From positions 22,557,418 through 22,621,417 of the forward strand of contig OZ024808.1 of the NCBI GenBank assembly GCA_964017045.1: DNA of 64,000 nt, in the 5' to 3' direction. The number at the start of each line of letters is the position of its first letter. Within the stretch, counting starts at the first letter, position 1. Below are positions 11,796 through 24,800 of the stretch, piece after piece. The stretch comes from Omphiscola glabra (Eukaryota; Mollusca; Gastropoda; Lymnaeidae). The position numbers and the translations under genes were made by a program. Below the pieces are notes generated by a model. The model was not told the origin of the DNA. It saw nothing but the letters and a program-made list of their open reading frames with translations, and ran no database searches.

Positions 11796-13289
11796 TGTAT
11801 GGGAAGTTGATTGTTGAAAGTGAGCTCGTGTTGAAACCCGAACAACTGTCAGATCACAATCGCTATTTCAACATAAAACCATATGAGCAATACGCCAATA
11901 TTTGAGTCGCAGTTATGACGTGTCTCATACCGTCACGTGGGCCAATTCGATTTTTTTATTTCTGAGCGTGTGTAATGTCACACGCGTCTCATCGCCGGCA
12001 GCAGATATGCAAATGAAGTTTAAAATTACGGTGACTGCCCTTTACACACACAGTGCCATGTTGATGATGCGTGACGGAAGAAATGAACACACAGCTGGTT
12101 TGGTGTTGGCCAATGCCTGAGTCATTGCTCTATTTGGTCTCAGCTTGTTTTAAAATTTTATTTCGACCCCTTCCACTGGGTTGAGTTGCAGGTTAGCGTT
12201 AGTTCCATTTCCATAAGAAAATAAAAAAAGAAGAAGGTGTTTCACGACGAATCCAACATTTTAGTCACATGACTTCGCATTCAAAAGTGTATAAATTAAA
12301 TAATCACTTAAATGATTGGTCTGTTGGGTTTGGTCGTAAAGTGTAGAAGCCACACGCATGTTTGAAAGATCAGGTTGACCAGGCTGTCCAATGCATGGTA
12401 TATAACTAAATATGACTTCAAAAAGACATCAGACGAATCGAATTTGTTGTGCTTAGCAGAAAAGTGTCTGCATTAGGTTTTTTGGTACTTTCACGATTTC
12501 TGTGTGTTCGTGTGGGAAATGGGGGCGGGGGGGGGGGGGGGTCATTTTAGCTCCCTTTTAAATATTTTTTTCTTGCATTTTTTTGGTTGTTTTTTGTTTG
12601 TTTTTTGCGATTTGATTCATGGCCACCTTATAGTTTTGAAATATTGCATGATGGACGCATAAGTTCCTCTAGTACTCCATGAGTGAGAGGTGGCCGGACA
12701 GCACCTGTTCCCAATATGTATCAGTAAATGTATGACGAGATGCTAATATGGGTGGTAACATGAGATAATATAGGATTAGCTTTTGTACCATACTTTAGAA
12801 ATTCAACACTGTTAAGAAGTATTTCGTCTATTTCACATTGGAACCAGGGGCGTAACTAATTTGCTTCTGGGATGGAACCAAATGGTGATAATATTTTAAA
12901 AAGGTTTAGAAGTTAGAGAAGAGAAGCACAATATTGCTTTGTCCTAACACGTGACTTCGCCAGGGTTAGTGGTGCCACCTGGGGCAGACCAAGACTTCTG
13001 CCGCCCCTCAATATAGAGTAAACAGAGTCCAGCCCCTGGAGGACCATTTATTCCAGATCCGCTTCCTAACAACAGTGCTTCTTTCAGGCATCTCTCCCCA
13101 CTGCCTCACCACCCCGGAGAAAAAAATGTGTCCAACAATAAAAATGAGAATATATTTAATTTTAAAAAACCTGACAAAATGTACATTATTATAACGGTTA
13201 CCGGAAATTTGATTGAAAGAAATTTTGTCGACAGAAAATTGATCGACGGAAATTTGATCGAGCGGTAATTTGGTCGAATTATTTTTTCA

Positions 13290-13402
13290 GTTCACTCGTT
13301 AACATTTTCGTCGAATTTCTTTTTGAACGCACTATACTATATAGTAAAACAAAATAATGCGTTCAAAAAGAAATTTGACCCAAAATTTTAACGTGTAAAC
13401 TA
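13290..13402. repeat. Imperfect inverted repeat, about 43-bp arms
   Basis: Arms 13290-13331 and 13358-13402; the inner stem aatttctttttgaacgca pairs perfectly with its reverse complement. Probably a small transposon relic. Confidence 0.8.
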
Positions 13403-13968
13403 AAAAAAAAAAAGTTTCGACAAGAAAAGAAGCTGGAGCCTTGAACCGATTACAAGCTGTAGAACCTATGAAAGATCTCTATGCTCCATTATTTGATGAT
13501 CCGTACATTTAAGGCTAATCATCTGTTTTCAAGTTATATTTCATATTGAAAACATAGCTTTTTAAATTAGAGATAAATGTTAATAATAAATTGTATGATG
13601 GCACCATGCTTTGAAAAAAAATATAGTTATTAGCATAATTTTAAATGTACTCGGGTGCATGAATGTTGATCTAGATGAAATGAAAACTGACCGAAAAAAT
13701 GAAGAGTTTAACGGGCATATACAAAGTAAACGTTTTATAAATTTTTATTTTAAAAAAATACATCGCTATTATTATTCAAATTCCTAATTTCTTTTTCTAT
13801 TTTAAGTATCAGAATAATAAATGATCTGCCCCACCTATTTGCACATTTTAAAATTATTTATTATTTTTAGATGAGAATCGAGTAGAAAGATTTTTTTTTA
13901 AAAAACATACATTTTGCTAGCATTTCAATTATCATGCCAAATTCGATTTGATTTTTTAAACATCGGAG

Positions 13969-14184
13969 TGGCTATTCGCATCCGGGTATCAGAGGTGAGA
14001 GGTTGGGATTTAAAAAATATTTAAAATATTATTTTGGGTTTGCAAGACAAAATGAGGTATCAAATGAAAGATAATTGAATGGAATATTTGTTTGTGAACT
14101 TACTTCTTCAGTTTAACTAAAATAAACTACCAAAAAGGATATCCGAATGGGATTTAGTCTAAAGGGACCCGGGTACGCATAGCC
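13969..14184. mobile_element. Miniature element with GGCTATTCG ends, copy 2
   Basis: Shares the whole body of copy 1, including gaggttgggatt, gaaagataattgaa and tttaactaaaataaact. Ends are slightly decayed. Confidence 0.78.
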
Positions 14185-14527
14185 GCTATTCGCTTTTAAT
14201 GTAAAACATGTTTAGTTAGGGGGGGCGGTTGTGAAAATGAAGCAGGACACACCAGAAGCAAATTATATATATAAGAGATGAAGGTCGGATAATACTGATC
14301 AGGACTCCCAAACCCCCTTTTTCCCCATCTTTTTTTCTTCTCTTCACTTGCACCCTCTTTCTCGTACATTTTCTTTATGTAACGGGTTTTGCTGCTCTGC
14401 CCGGTCTATTCTTTATTTTCCTGTGAGTGATGTCCTAGTCCCATGTGTGTTATTAACCGGTGACTACTGCCCATTTCCAATGTTATTTGCGTCCCCTGAC
14501 AAATAGGTTTTTTATTTGGCTGCACCT

Positions 14528-14947
14528 ATAGGTACACGGGTACCGGAATTGAGAGGTTGGGATTAAAAAACGATTTAAAATATTATTGTGGGTTTGTAAG
14601 ACCAAATGAGGTATCAAATGAAAGATAATTGAATGTACTATACGTTCGTAAACTTAATTTTTCATTTTAACTAAAATAAACTACTACAAATGATATCCGA
14701 ATAGCATTAGTCAAAATGAACTCGGATACGCAGCGCCCCCCTTCGGACCCGGGGCACATTAGACTAAATGCTATTCGGATGTCATTTGTGGTAGTTTATT
14801 TTAGTTAAAATGAAGAATTAAGATTTCAAGCGTATAGTACATTCAATTATCTTTCATTTGATACCTCATTTGGTCTTACAAACCCAACAAAATTTTTTAT
14901 ATCGTTTTTTTATCCCAACCTCTCAATTCTGGTAGCCGTGTACCAAT
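14528..14947. repeat. Large palindrome from two inverted copies of the same miniature element
   Basis: Arms of about 205 bases (14528-14730 and 14742-14947) are near reverse complements around a short centre (cgccccccttcgg). The arms share gagaggttgggat and gaaagataattgaatgta. Confidence 0.85.
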
Positions 14948-15597
14948 AGTCACTTCGTTTTTATTTAACGCCCATTTCCGCCATGTTCATTTTTTACTTT
15001 CAATTTGCCCGGTGCGACACGCTTTTCTTTCACAACAAAATATATCATATCTCTTTCTTTTGAACCTTTTTTTTTCAATTTAAAATCAAATCATGCGTTG
15101 TGAATGGGGGGTGGGGGTTGAGAAGTGGGATGTTCAATAGTGTAGCATATGTTCTCAAGGGTCACGCCCTTTAACGCAACATTCGTTTTCACTGATCCAT
15201 ATATGAGACGACAAACAAAAAAAAACCAATAATTTTTAACTACTAGACTGCGAGTATTCAATGGGACTGCCTCTAGCTGTCACACGTGTGACTTCGCGTA
15301 TCTTTTAGAAATCCATCCTCATTTTAATATGTTTACCACTGAGAAAGGTTATAGTTTCCGGAACAACCGTGACAAGATAAGTTGGTACACGCCTGTTGAT
15401 CAAAAGTGGCACATCATAATTTAGTTACTAATCTGAGTGACAGTTCCATCGCAATTTAATTTTCCTCAAGCTATTTGCTCTTCTTATATTGTTCCACATA
15501 TTTTTTTTTGCAAGGAAGCGCTAAGACATTGTAATATCTCATTAAAGAGGATCTTTAGAATGGTATCGTAAAGATACAGTGATTGCCGTTTTTCAAT

Positions 15598-15849
15598 ATG
15601 AGGAAATTTCATGATCGAAAAAGACGCATGGCGGCAGGTATCTTGATGTGGTGGACTATGATGAACGTGCTGGGCGGGGGCGCCAAGGGCGAGTACGATA
15701 TTTGCTACGACGACGCCAACAAGGAGTACCTGGCCTGCAACCCAAGCATGTACGACGTCATGTGGGATGCCATCGCGGACATCCGAGTGGATCCGTCGAC
15801 GGCGACCTGCGGGGCTCCTAAGTCTTTATTTCGTCGACTGGCATCAAAG
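15598..15849 (+). CDS. Exon 1: signal peptide and start of LN domain
   Basis: ATG at 15598 has A at -3. The basic n-region (RKFHDRKRR) and hydrophobic stretch (AAGILMWWTMMNVLG) look like a signal peptide. A second in-frame ATG at 15628 would give a shorter signal. After it come CYDD, AC.P and TCGAP, the spacing seen at the start of gamma-laminin and netrin LN domains. GC content is far above the flanks. Ends in phase 0 at AAG|gtaggt. Confidence 0.82.
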
Positions 15850-18800
15850 GTAGGTGAATAATTGTATTTAATGCTTGTGTTTTTTTTTTTATTTAAATTT
15901 TCAAATTAAGGAATCTGATCCACCATAGACTATTCATGAATGATATTTACAGGAATTATTCAGGGAAAGTAATCAAATATAATGCCTGTCTTAACTAATT
16001 TTTGGAAAAATGTAACTAAGTACTTTTTCTACTCAGCCCTTTAATTTTATTCATTGAGTTGTGGTTCAAGTAGGTTCATTAATTATTAGATACTATAATT
16101 TTTTTTTAACAAAAATAAATGGGTGTTATCATAAATTCTACGTTTCGATTTTGACTTATAAAAACGCATAATATTACCTGAAAATTAAAATGCTTTCAAA
16201 TTGTTTTAAAATCTATCACTTTAAAGTGTGAGGTATTCACTATTTATTTTGATCTAAAAGTTGCTTGGTGACAAGTTTTGGTTAATGTTAGAGTTTAATG
16301 TAGTTCAACAAGAAACACGTCATCTCTCGAACCCAACGCGTTACGAAAAACAAACGACGCAGCAACATGTTACACTAATAATCTCTACACCAAATACGCT
16401 CACTAACAAATATCTATAGCGTTGATTGACGGACACACTCCCTGCGTCTTTATATAGTGTAATTATCTTAATACCCTCAAATTTTAATACATTAGTAGAT
16501 GGATGAGCCAAAAATGTTCAAGAACCCTTTTAAAGAAGATCCAACTGCATAATCTAAAAATGCAGCGCTATTCAAAGTCTCTCTTGGCAGCAGCAAAAAT
16601 TCCAGACAGCCAAACCCAGAAAACTTATGTTATCGAGTAAGCTGCACGTGAAATTGTAATAGTTTATTTAGCTTAAGTATAAATATCAGAAAGTATCACG
16701 AACTCTTTCATTATGTATATCTATATATCGTAAATTTGCTTTTAGTCATCTCAAAATATTTCATCCTGTATAACTCGGTTTAAAAAAAATTCAGTGAAAG
16801 AGTTGCAACTTTGATTAACTTGTTCGAAGACTTTTTGACCTTAAAGATACAGAAGCCCTCATCTTAATCTGAATCTTCTTTATTAATTGAAATACAAACT
16901 ACACAAATGTTATTGTTTATTATTTTCATTTAAAAATGTGTTAATGTTCAATTTTAAATTTACAACATTGTATTGCTCAGAACAGCTGTTCATTTAAATA
17001 CGATTATAATTTTTTCAATGAAAAACAAAATATTGAATTTTTCAGCGGAGCGAATCGCTCTGTTTTGTATTCATAACAACGTTATGTTACACTTATAACT
17101 GGTTTAGGAAGTTTGGGGGGGGGGGGTGTGGGAGATAAGTGAGACAACCCCGAAGCTTGTTTTTTTTAAATTATTTTTTACATTTTATTTTAGAGGATGC
17201 ATTTTCAGTCCATTTAGTTTGATGCATATTCTTGTTTTGTGTGTTTCGAAAGTTAGGGACGTCACAAACTCTAGCTGTATATGTGCGCATGTGGCTTATG
17301 CCATTCAATCGCGTATAGCGTTTAAAAAATAATGGCGAACAAAAATATCGATTTTTGTGTAACAGCTTTAGTTTGAGAGTTCATATAATCTGGTAATCTT
17401 CTTACCTGTACAGGGCAATTTACGCATATTTAAAAGCCCTTTTGAAAAAAATATGGGGGGGGGGGAGATGAAAATACTTAAATTGTGACGTGTAACTGTA
17501 GTACCAAATTTAATGTGATAAATTTTTCTGGGAATTTTTAGAAAAAAAGTGGTAACACTTGGTCACCGGATATGGTAATGTCACGAAAATTTGATGGATA
17601 AAGGAATGGCGTGGCGATTTGATGGACAAGGGAATGGCGTGACGATTTGATGGATAAGGGAATGGCGTGACAATTTGATAGATAAGGGAATGGCGTGACG
17701 ATTTGATGGATAAGGGAATGTCGTGACGATTTGATGAATAAGGGAATGGCGTGACGATTTGATAGATAAGGGAATGGCGTGACGATTTGATGGATAAGGG
17801 AATGGTGTGACGATTTGATGGATAAAGGATTGGCGTGACGATTTGATGGATAAGGGAATGGCGTGACGATTTGATGGATACTGATAAGGTAATGGCGTGG
17901 CGACAGAAATGACGTGAGATTTTATGGATAAAGGAATGGCGTGACGATTTGATGATAAGGGAATGGCGTGACGATTTGATGGATAAGGGAATGGCGTGAC
18001 GATTTGATGGATACTGATAAGAGAATGGCGTGGCGACAGAAATGACGTGAGATTTTATGGATAAAGGAATGCTGTAAATATTTGATGGAGACAGAAATGA
18101 TGTGAAATTTGATGGAGATAAACCTGGTATGAAGCTTTGCTGAATACGAGAAGAATTTGAAGGTTTGACTGGATTCTTTGTCATTCTAGATGTGATCGGT
18201 CACCAAATGTCAGCTCTCTAGTATAATAGTAAGTTTGTCAATCATGTGCCCACATTTAAGTATCCCAGACCAGAAATAAAACGCATGTTCACGACTTGAC
18301 ACTTAGGATGTAAGAAGAAATGGCCAGAGAGTTAGATAACGAATAATATACATTACTAGATATATACCCACCAAACATTGGCGGCAGCAATGCTTGAAAT
18401 TCCCATGTACAAAAGCTACTTGACAAAACATGAACTCAAGTAACGCACATTTAAGAATCCCAATTTTTGCTACACCCCTTCCCCAACGATACTTCCCAGG
18501 GTTTCTTTCAGCCACTGCACCCCCCCCCCCCCCCGGGGAAAGTGAAGTCCCCCCCCCCCCTCTGGAGTAAAATGAGGACAATAATATAACGATTTTTTTA
18601 ATTATTAAAAACGACCATTGTTTTTTTAACAAGTTTTTAAAAGAATAGTATCTAATGCCTTTAACCGATGACAATTAGTGGAATCTATCATATATCGCTA
18701 AGTTAGATATATTTGATGATCCGTATATAAAGACAAGCTTGTTAAAAGCTTACAGTATTCGATTAATAATATCGTACTGGCCGCTCCAGTCGATGTCTTA

Positions 18801-21800
18801 CTGCCTGTAGTTCGCATAAAACATCGGTATTTTTTAAAGATTTTAATAACACTGTATTACATTACCTTTACATCAATAGAAAGGTCTACAAAATTAATAA
18901 TACGTTCTTGCTAAGTCTCAATCATGCGCAATCTATTTTCAAATTATATTTAATCATAAAAGCATTACTTTTAAGTTTTTAAAGTAAGGATATGTGCCTA
19001 TTATAAATTGTATGATGGCATTAGTTTTTAAAAATAAATATATTTAATCGATTCCGCGTGTGTTAAGTTATATAGAATGGAAACTTTAAAAAAATGAGAT
19101 TTTTTTTTAAAATTAAGACTTAACGTGCGCATACAAAAAGTGCACATTTTATCAATTATTATATCGAAAGCCTTTGTGTTTTCTTTTAATAAGCTACTTT
19201 TGTAACAATAATTCCTGTATAACAGAGGTTTAAAAAAATAAATAGCATCTATATTTATTACGCCACACCTGTTTGCACGAATTGTTATTATTATTATATT
19301 TTTCAAGATGGGAATCAAAGTGTTTTAAAGTATATCTAAGAGGAAATTTGTAATTTATCTGAAAAATGCTATAGTGTTTTGAAATTAAAAATAAACATCT
19401 CAATAAACTGAATATTGAGAAATATATACTTTATTTGCATACGATTTCCCTTAGATAAAATCACACGTTAATAAATGTATAATGTCTTTTGTAAACAACT
19501 CATGTCTTCTTAAAATAGTTATGCCGTTCATATACGATTTATTAAAAATGAACAGTTTTCTAAACCCATAAAAATTTATAGACCTTTCTAATATACATTT
19601 TTTTTTCGTTTTGACTCGAATTTGGAAATATTTAGAAAAGGTAGTCTAATTATTATAAGTAAGTTGTTTGTTTTTTCCATTTACGTCCAGCATATAAAAT
19701 CATGATTGCGGTGCTTTTTAGTGGAACCCTTTTTAATTTTTGTGTGTTGAAAATTCATTTATTAATTAAGTAGCTACTAAATAATGTACAAATAAAATAA
19801 AAGCCATATGCTATTTTTAGTAATATACATTTTTTTTTGCATAACACAAGCAGGTCAAGCGCTTTTCCGCCCCCCCCCCCTTTTTTTCCCTTTTTTCCGT
19901 TTTTGCACTGTGCATTGAAAGATGATAATTAAGAAAATATCCTCATCACATCTTTAAACCTTTAAAATATCCGAGGCACCCAACATCGTAAGGGTTGTTG
20001 GGTGCACACGATGGTTCTAAGGTTAAGTGACACCTACATTTTTAAACTAGGATCTCTTCCGTTACTCTCCAATTGGGTGTAGAATGTTGCAAAACTAAAT
20101 TCAGATATGTTATAAAATGTATTCTTGTAATTTTAATTTATCAAAAATTTTCCGTGGACTATAAATATTTAATAGGACAGTGGTCGGCAAACCTTTAGCG
20201 ACCTTTAGTTCGGCTCGGCTGTCGGCCACTAATGGGTTTTCACTCCGAAAAACATTGTTCTTGACAAGTTCGTGAAAATATATATAGCTCTCAAATAATG
20301 TTTAATGGTCCTGTTGCTGATTTTTGGCTCTTTTAACTAATGATTTTTCCGACCACTGTAATAGACGATATTAAGCTAGGGCAAAAGCTTACCTTCAAGG
20401 GTGACACACCTAGAATGGATATAGTATTCATCACACTGGTGCGGAATTTAAGATGTCTTTTATCATTATTATGGCTAGTTTTGGCACTCCACAACCGAAA
20501 GTTTGAAACGCAACATCAAAATTGTCTGAGAGAAACAACAAATTCTAGTATGCGCCAAAATGCACCCCTGCATTTTCAATTTGCCCGACTGTCTTAAGCA
20601 CCCTAAATTTCTGCACCTCTTCACGCACGCTGATCAATGGTTAAGTATGGGGTTGATTATAAGCTTGTGCCAAATGATTGCTCTGGGGCACGCCACAAAC
20701 GGAGTGAATTCCGTTTTTATGTATGACACTAGAAGCCATAATGCCTCCCACAAAACCTTAAAAATGTCGTTCCCCGTTCAAAAAGTATAATAGAAACATT
20801 GAATTCAAGTATATTCAAAAACACACCTCTTGATTTTGAAAAATCAAAAATTTTCTGGGGAGCAGGCTCCTCAGACCCCTTCATCGATCAAGATTCATAA
20901 GCGCCTTCAATTTCCGCCCTACTTTCCGATGAAAATGATTGCCGATTTTGGTATCGATAGATACACTGCCTAGTGGCGCAGCTATTACTGCCGCCATAAG
21001 CGGGCAAATACTTTTGCCGTCCTCCCTTTCACGATACAAACTCTGCAGTTGTCCGAAAATGCCACACCTGCATATTAAAAAAAAGTGACACCTCGGTGGA
21101 CCTGCCCTATTTCGACGCCACTAGGAGGGGCGTATCTACAGTGTTCAATGTGAGGGGACAAGATTCATTTTTACGCCCCTTTCAACTCTGAAACTGATTA
21201 TTTTCAACCATTAAATATCGTTAAAAACCATTCCCCCCTAGTCTGGCGTCCGAGACATATGCCCCCATCTGCCACCCCTTAGCTACGCCTCTGGCCACTG
21301 GCAAATGACACAGCCCCCCCCCCCCAAGGGGAAAATGTCTGAAAGAAACCTGCACACTTTTTATTGCACGCCCATGAATTATATTAAATATTCTGATGTC
21401 CCAACCACTTTTAAACCAAATATTTTTTACACCGTACTTAAATTGAGACGATTTCATTTTCCGAAAAGAAAATATTACGCGCGCCAAACGTAGTTGCGTT
21501 ATATAAAAAAATATATATAATTTAGCGTAGTTATCGGGTATTATATTTTGCGCACTATTGAACTTATTATTGAACCATACTTTCTTTTAAAAATTTAGAA
21601 TTATTTGTAATATACTCTCAATACCAAATTCGTTTATCAGGAAGCAGCCATGATTTTTAGGAAGCAGTCGCCTGAAATGGAAGCAGTCCACGGGTCATAC
21701 CAGAAGCGTAATATATATACGAGATAATACGCGTGATAACAGGGTTGCTAGGTGCATGGGAAAGATTAAATATACCGTGGTCTATACGGGGCTCTAGATC

Positions 21801-24800
21801 ACAGAGTTTCTAGGTTGGAAAGGTTAAATATACTGTGGTCTATACGGGACTCTGGTTCACAGAGTTGCTAGGTGGGAAAACTTGACTATTATGTGGACTA
21901 TACGGGACTCTAGATCACAGAGTTTCTATTGTGGTCTATTCCCTTGTAAATTTTCAATGAGCCTTAAAACGTTTTCTTCATAGTTCAAATAAGACAACTC
22001 TTTTTTTGAACTTTTGGCAACACTAAAGATTCTTTTATTGATCCAAACAAATGGAAATGTTTTTTGAATGCATTTTACATTTTCAGCACATAAATAAAAC
22101 AATTTGAACACAAGACATTAATTATATTAAATTATTTCACTAGTGGAAAAAAACAGACATTCAGTGAATGCTCTTAGCCATATCAGGGACTTATTAGTTT
22201 TACATTAAGATTTGTGACTTCAAAAAAAAAAAAGGGGGGGGAGCACGCTGGTAAGTATTAGCATATTTAAAAAATATGTCTTTTTTTGTTGCTAGAAATT
22301 TACTGGTTTGGGCTTGTTTTATCGGTCTTCTTGGGGTTGGGTTGACATAAATGTTTTATAATATTAGTTGAGGGGGGGGGGGTGGTGTGGCTACAATGGA
22401 ACTGTTATTTAACGTTGTAAGGCTCAGGCGGGGGGGTTAAAAACGTCAAATTGTGTGTTATTTACTAGCCCTAATGAGTACATGGCTTTTATTAAAAAGC
22501 CCAATATACAAAAATTGTCAATAATTATTTTTTTTCATGTTATCTTAATTAAATTTAGTCCGTTATCGGCCATTAAAAAAGTCAAAGCAAAGAAAAACAA
22601 CGAAAATAAAGATTGATGTGAACAAAAATAACTTTATAGAAGCACTTGTTGGTAAGCGGTGCTTACTGTTTTCCGGCTCGGCTTTAACAGACGGAGTTCG
22701 TGGGAAGAACTAACAGTTGAGCATCCAACATAAAACTGGCTATTGGTAAAAGAAATGCTACGTCTAATCACGAGTAAAATAATTCTATAAAGAATTGTGT
22801 AATGTGAGGCGCTGTCAATCACCCAATCTGAGTCACTGTCAATCACACAGTCTGAGTCCCTGTCAATCACACAGTCTGAGTCCCTGTCAACCACCCGGCC
22901 TCCGGCCCTGACAATCACCCTCGACGTTAGCTTGGTAACCTGCAAAATAATACACACAGCATCCGCCGTTCGTCGAAATGACCACTGCATGCGTTTCCAA
23001 AGAACCCTGCCCTTATTTGTGACAGACTCCCTTATGTATTTAAGTTAACTGTTTTACATACATTACGCCGGGGTAGGGCGGCAAGCCACACTTAATATTA
23101 TCACTCAAGTTGCGTCTTAGGAGTTTTTCCCCTTGGCGTTTCAAGATGTCTCTCACCCCAATCAAATTTGTATTTCGGTACGTGGCATAGCTAGGGTTAG
23201 CGCAGCCAATGGCGGGCCAGGATTTTTTTTTGCACAATTCCACGAAAAACTCTGCATCTGGCAAAACTTTTCAGTGGGCCGCATGTGGCCCGCAGACTGC
23301 AGGTTTCACACCCCTTTCGTAACTTCACCAGAAAACAACAACGCATTTCTCTACTAAGCTGTACCAATTTTGAGCTCGTCCTGACGTAATAACGTTGGTT
23401 TAAAAATAACTAAGAAGAAACGGATAAAAAAAAGATTTCACGCTAAATAATAAATTTATAAAAAAAAAAAACAATAAAAAAAAACATAAACTTTTCACAA
23501 GTTACAAATTTTGAATACATCGTATTTATTTTTTAATATATAAACTATTTATTTAGTAACTTAATTGATTCTAAAAATAGGGGTAGTCTATTAATTACGT
23601 CAACAATTATTTTTAAGCAATTTTGACCTTCCCCCCCCCACGCCCCTTGTCAACAAGTGTCAAACTTTCAATGACCCCCCTACATAATTATGTCAACATT
23701 TGTATAACCCCTCCCCCTAAAAAATTAATTATAATATAAATAAATAGATCAATACATTTTACTTTGTGCTGATCAATTTAATGACACAAAATTGTAGGAA
23801 AAACATTTTATTTAATCTTTAGCTTGTTGATTAAAAAGATTTTACACTTAACTTTTATACGGCTAATCGATTAAAATGTTGTTAAAGACTAAATACCATT
23901 GTTTGTGGAAGTATAATTATTGCCAGTATATCTGACAACTGTAGCATAGTTTCTAGCTGCTATCATCTTCCCCGGGAGTAGCCAGGTGTTGCTCTATCGT
24001 AACAATGGGCATTGTAGCTGATTTATCGTTTTCATCTTGCGGAACTGATATACCAGACAAGTTAACATCATCCTCATCTAACCATTCATCATTTAAAATA
24101 AAAGCATTGTCAGCAATAATTGCCATAAGCTCTCTCTGTCTACTGACAGCTACTTGCATTAGTCGAATCCTTTCTGGTTGAAGAGTAGGTGATAGTTTCG
24201 TATGCATTTTCGGTGCTGTTGAACATGCCATTTCAAAATGAATTGTGATGCAAAATAGATGTTACAGATTTTGCTAACCCGTTCAAGCAGCGATGTTATT
24301 ATTCCTACTCGCTTTACTTTCCCCTAATTCTCAAAATATCTTATTCCTACTCTCAGGGTCGGCCATAACAATTGCGGGGCCCTATACGAAACGGATTGCG
24401 CGGGGCCCAGTCTGGGGTAGGGATAAGGATAATAAGTGAAAATTAAGATATTGTGTTAGAAAATAAATTCATCTTTGCATTTTATTCATTCTTTACTAAG
24501 TACAAAATCACGATCAAATTAACTTTACTTTACGAGCCTTGCGTGTAGCGAAGTCATACCGTATATCATCAAAATTCTGTTTCCTACATAGATCACGCTC
24601 AATAGCAAGAATTGCCAAATTGTTCAATCTATCTTCGTGAATTGTTGACCTCAGGTAATTCTTGATAAGTTTGAGGCGCGAGAAGCTTCTTTCACCAGAT
24701 GCCACAGTTACGGGTATTGTTAAAAATATTCTGAGTGCAACAAAGTAGTTTGGGAAAGCATTGTATCTTTCATTAGTGGACACTATCTATGTAATCACTT

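Larger units (their letters stand above)
11804..15597. other. Intergenic DNA upstream of the laminin-like gene
   Basis: No supported gene. Holds a G run (12527-12541), degenerate aaatttgatcga repeats (13200-13280), an inverted repeat at 13290-13402 and three copies of the GGCTATTCG-ended element. I see no convincing promoter motif before 15598; the transcription start could be anywhere upstream. Confidence 0.5.

Noticed and set aside
17510..18184. 224-codon minus-strand open frame rich in IKSSRHSL repeats
   Set aside because: Translation of the 28-bp minisatellite; no start context, domain or splice logic.
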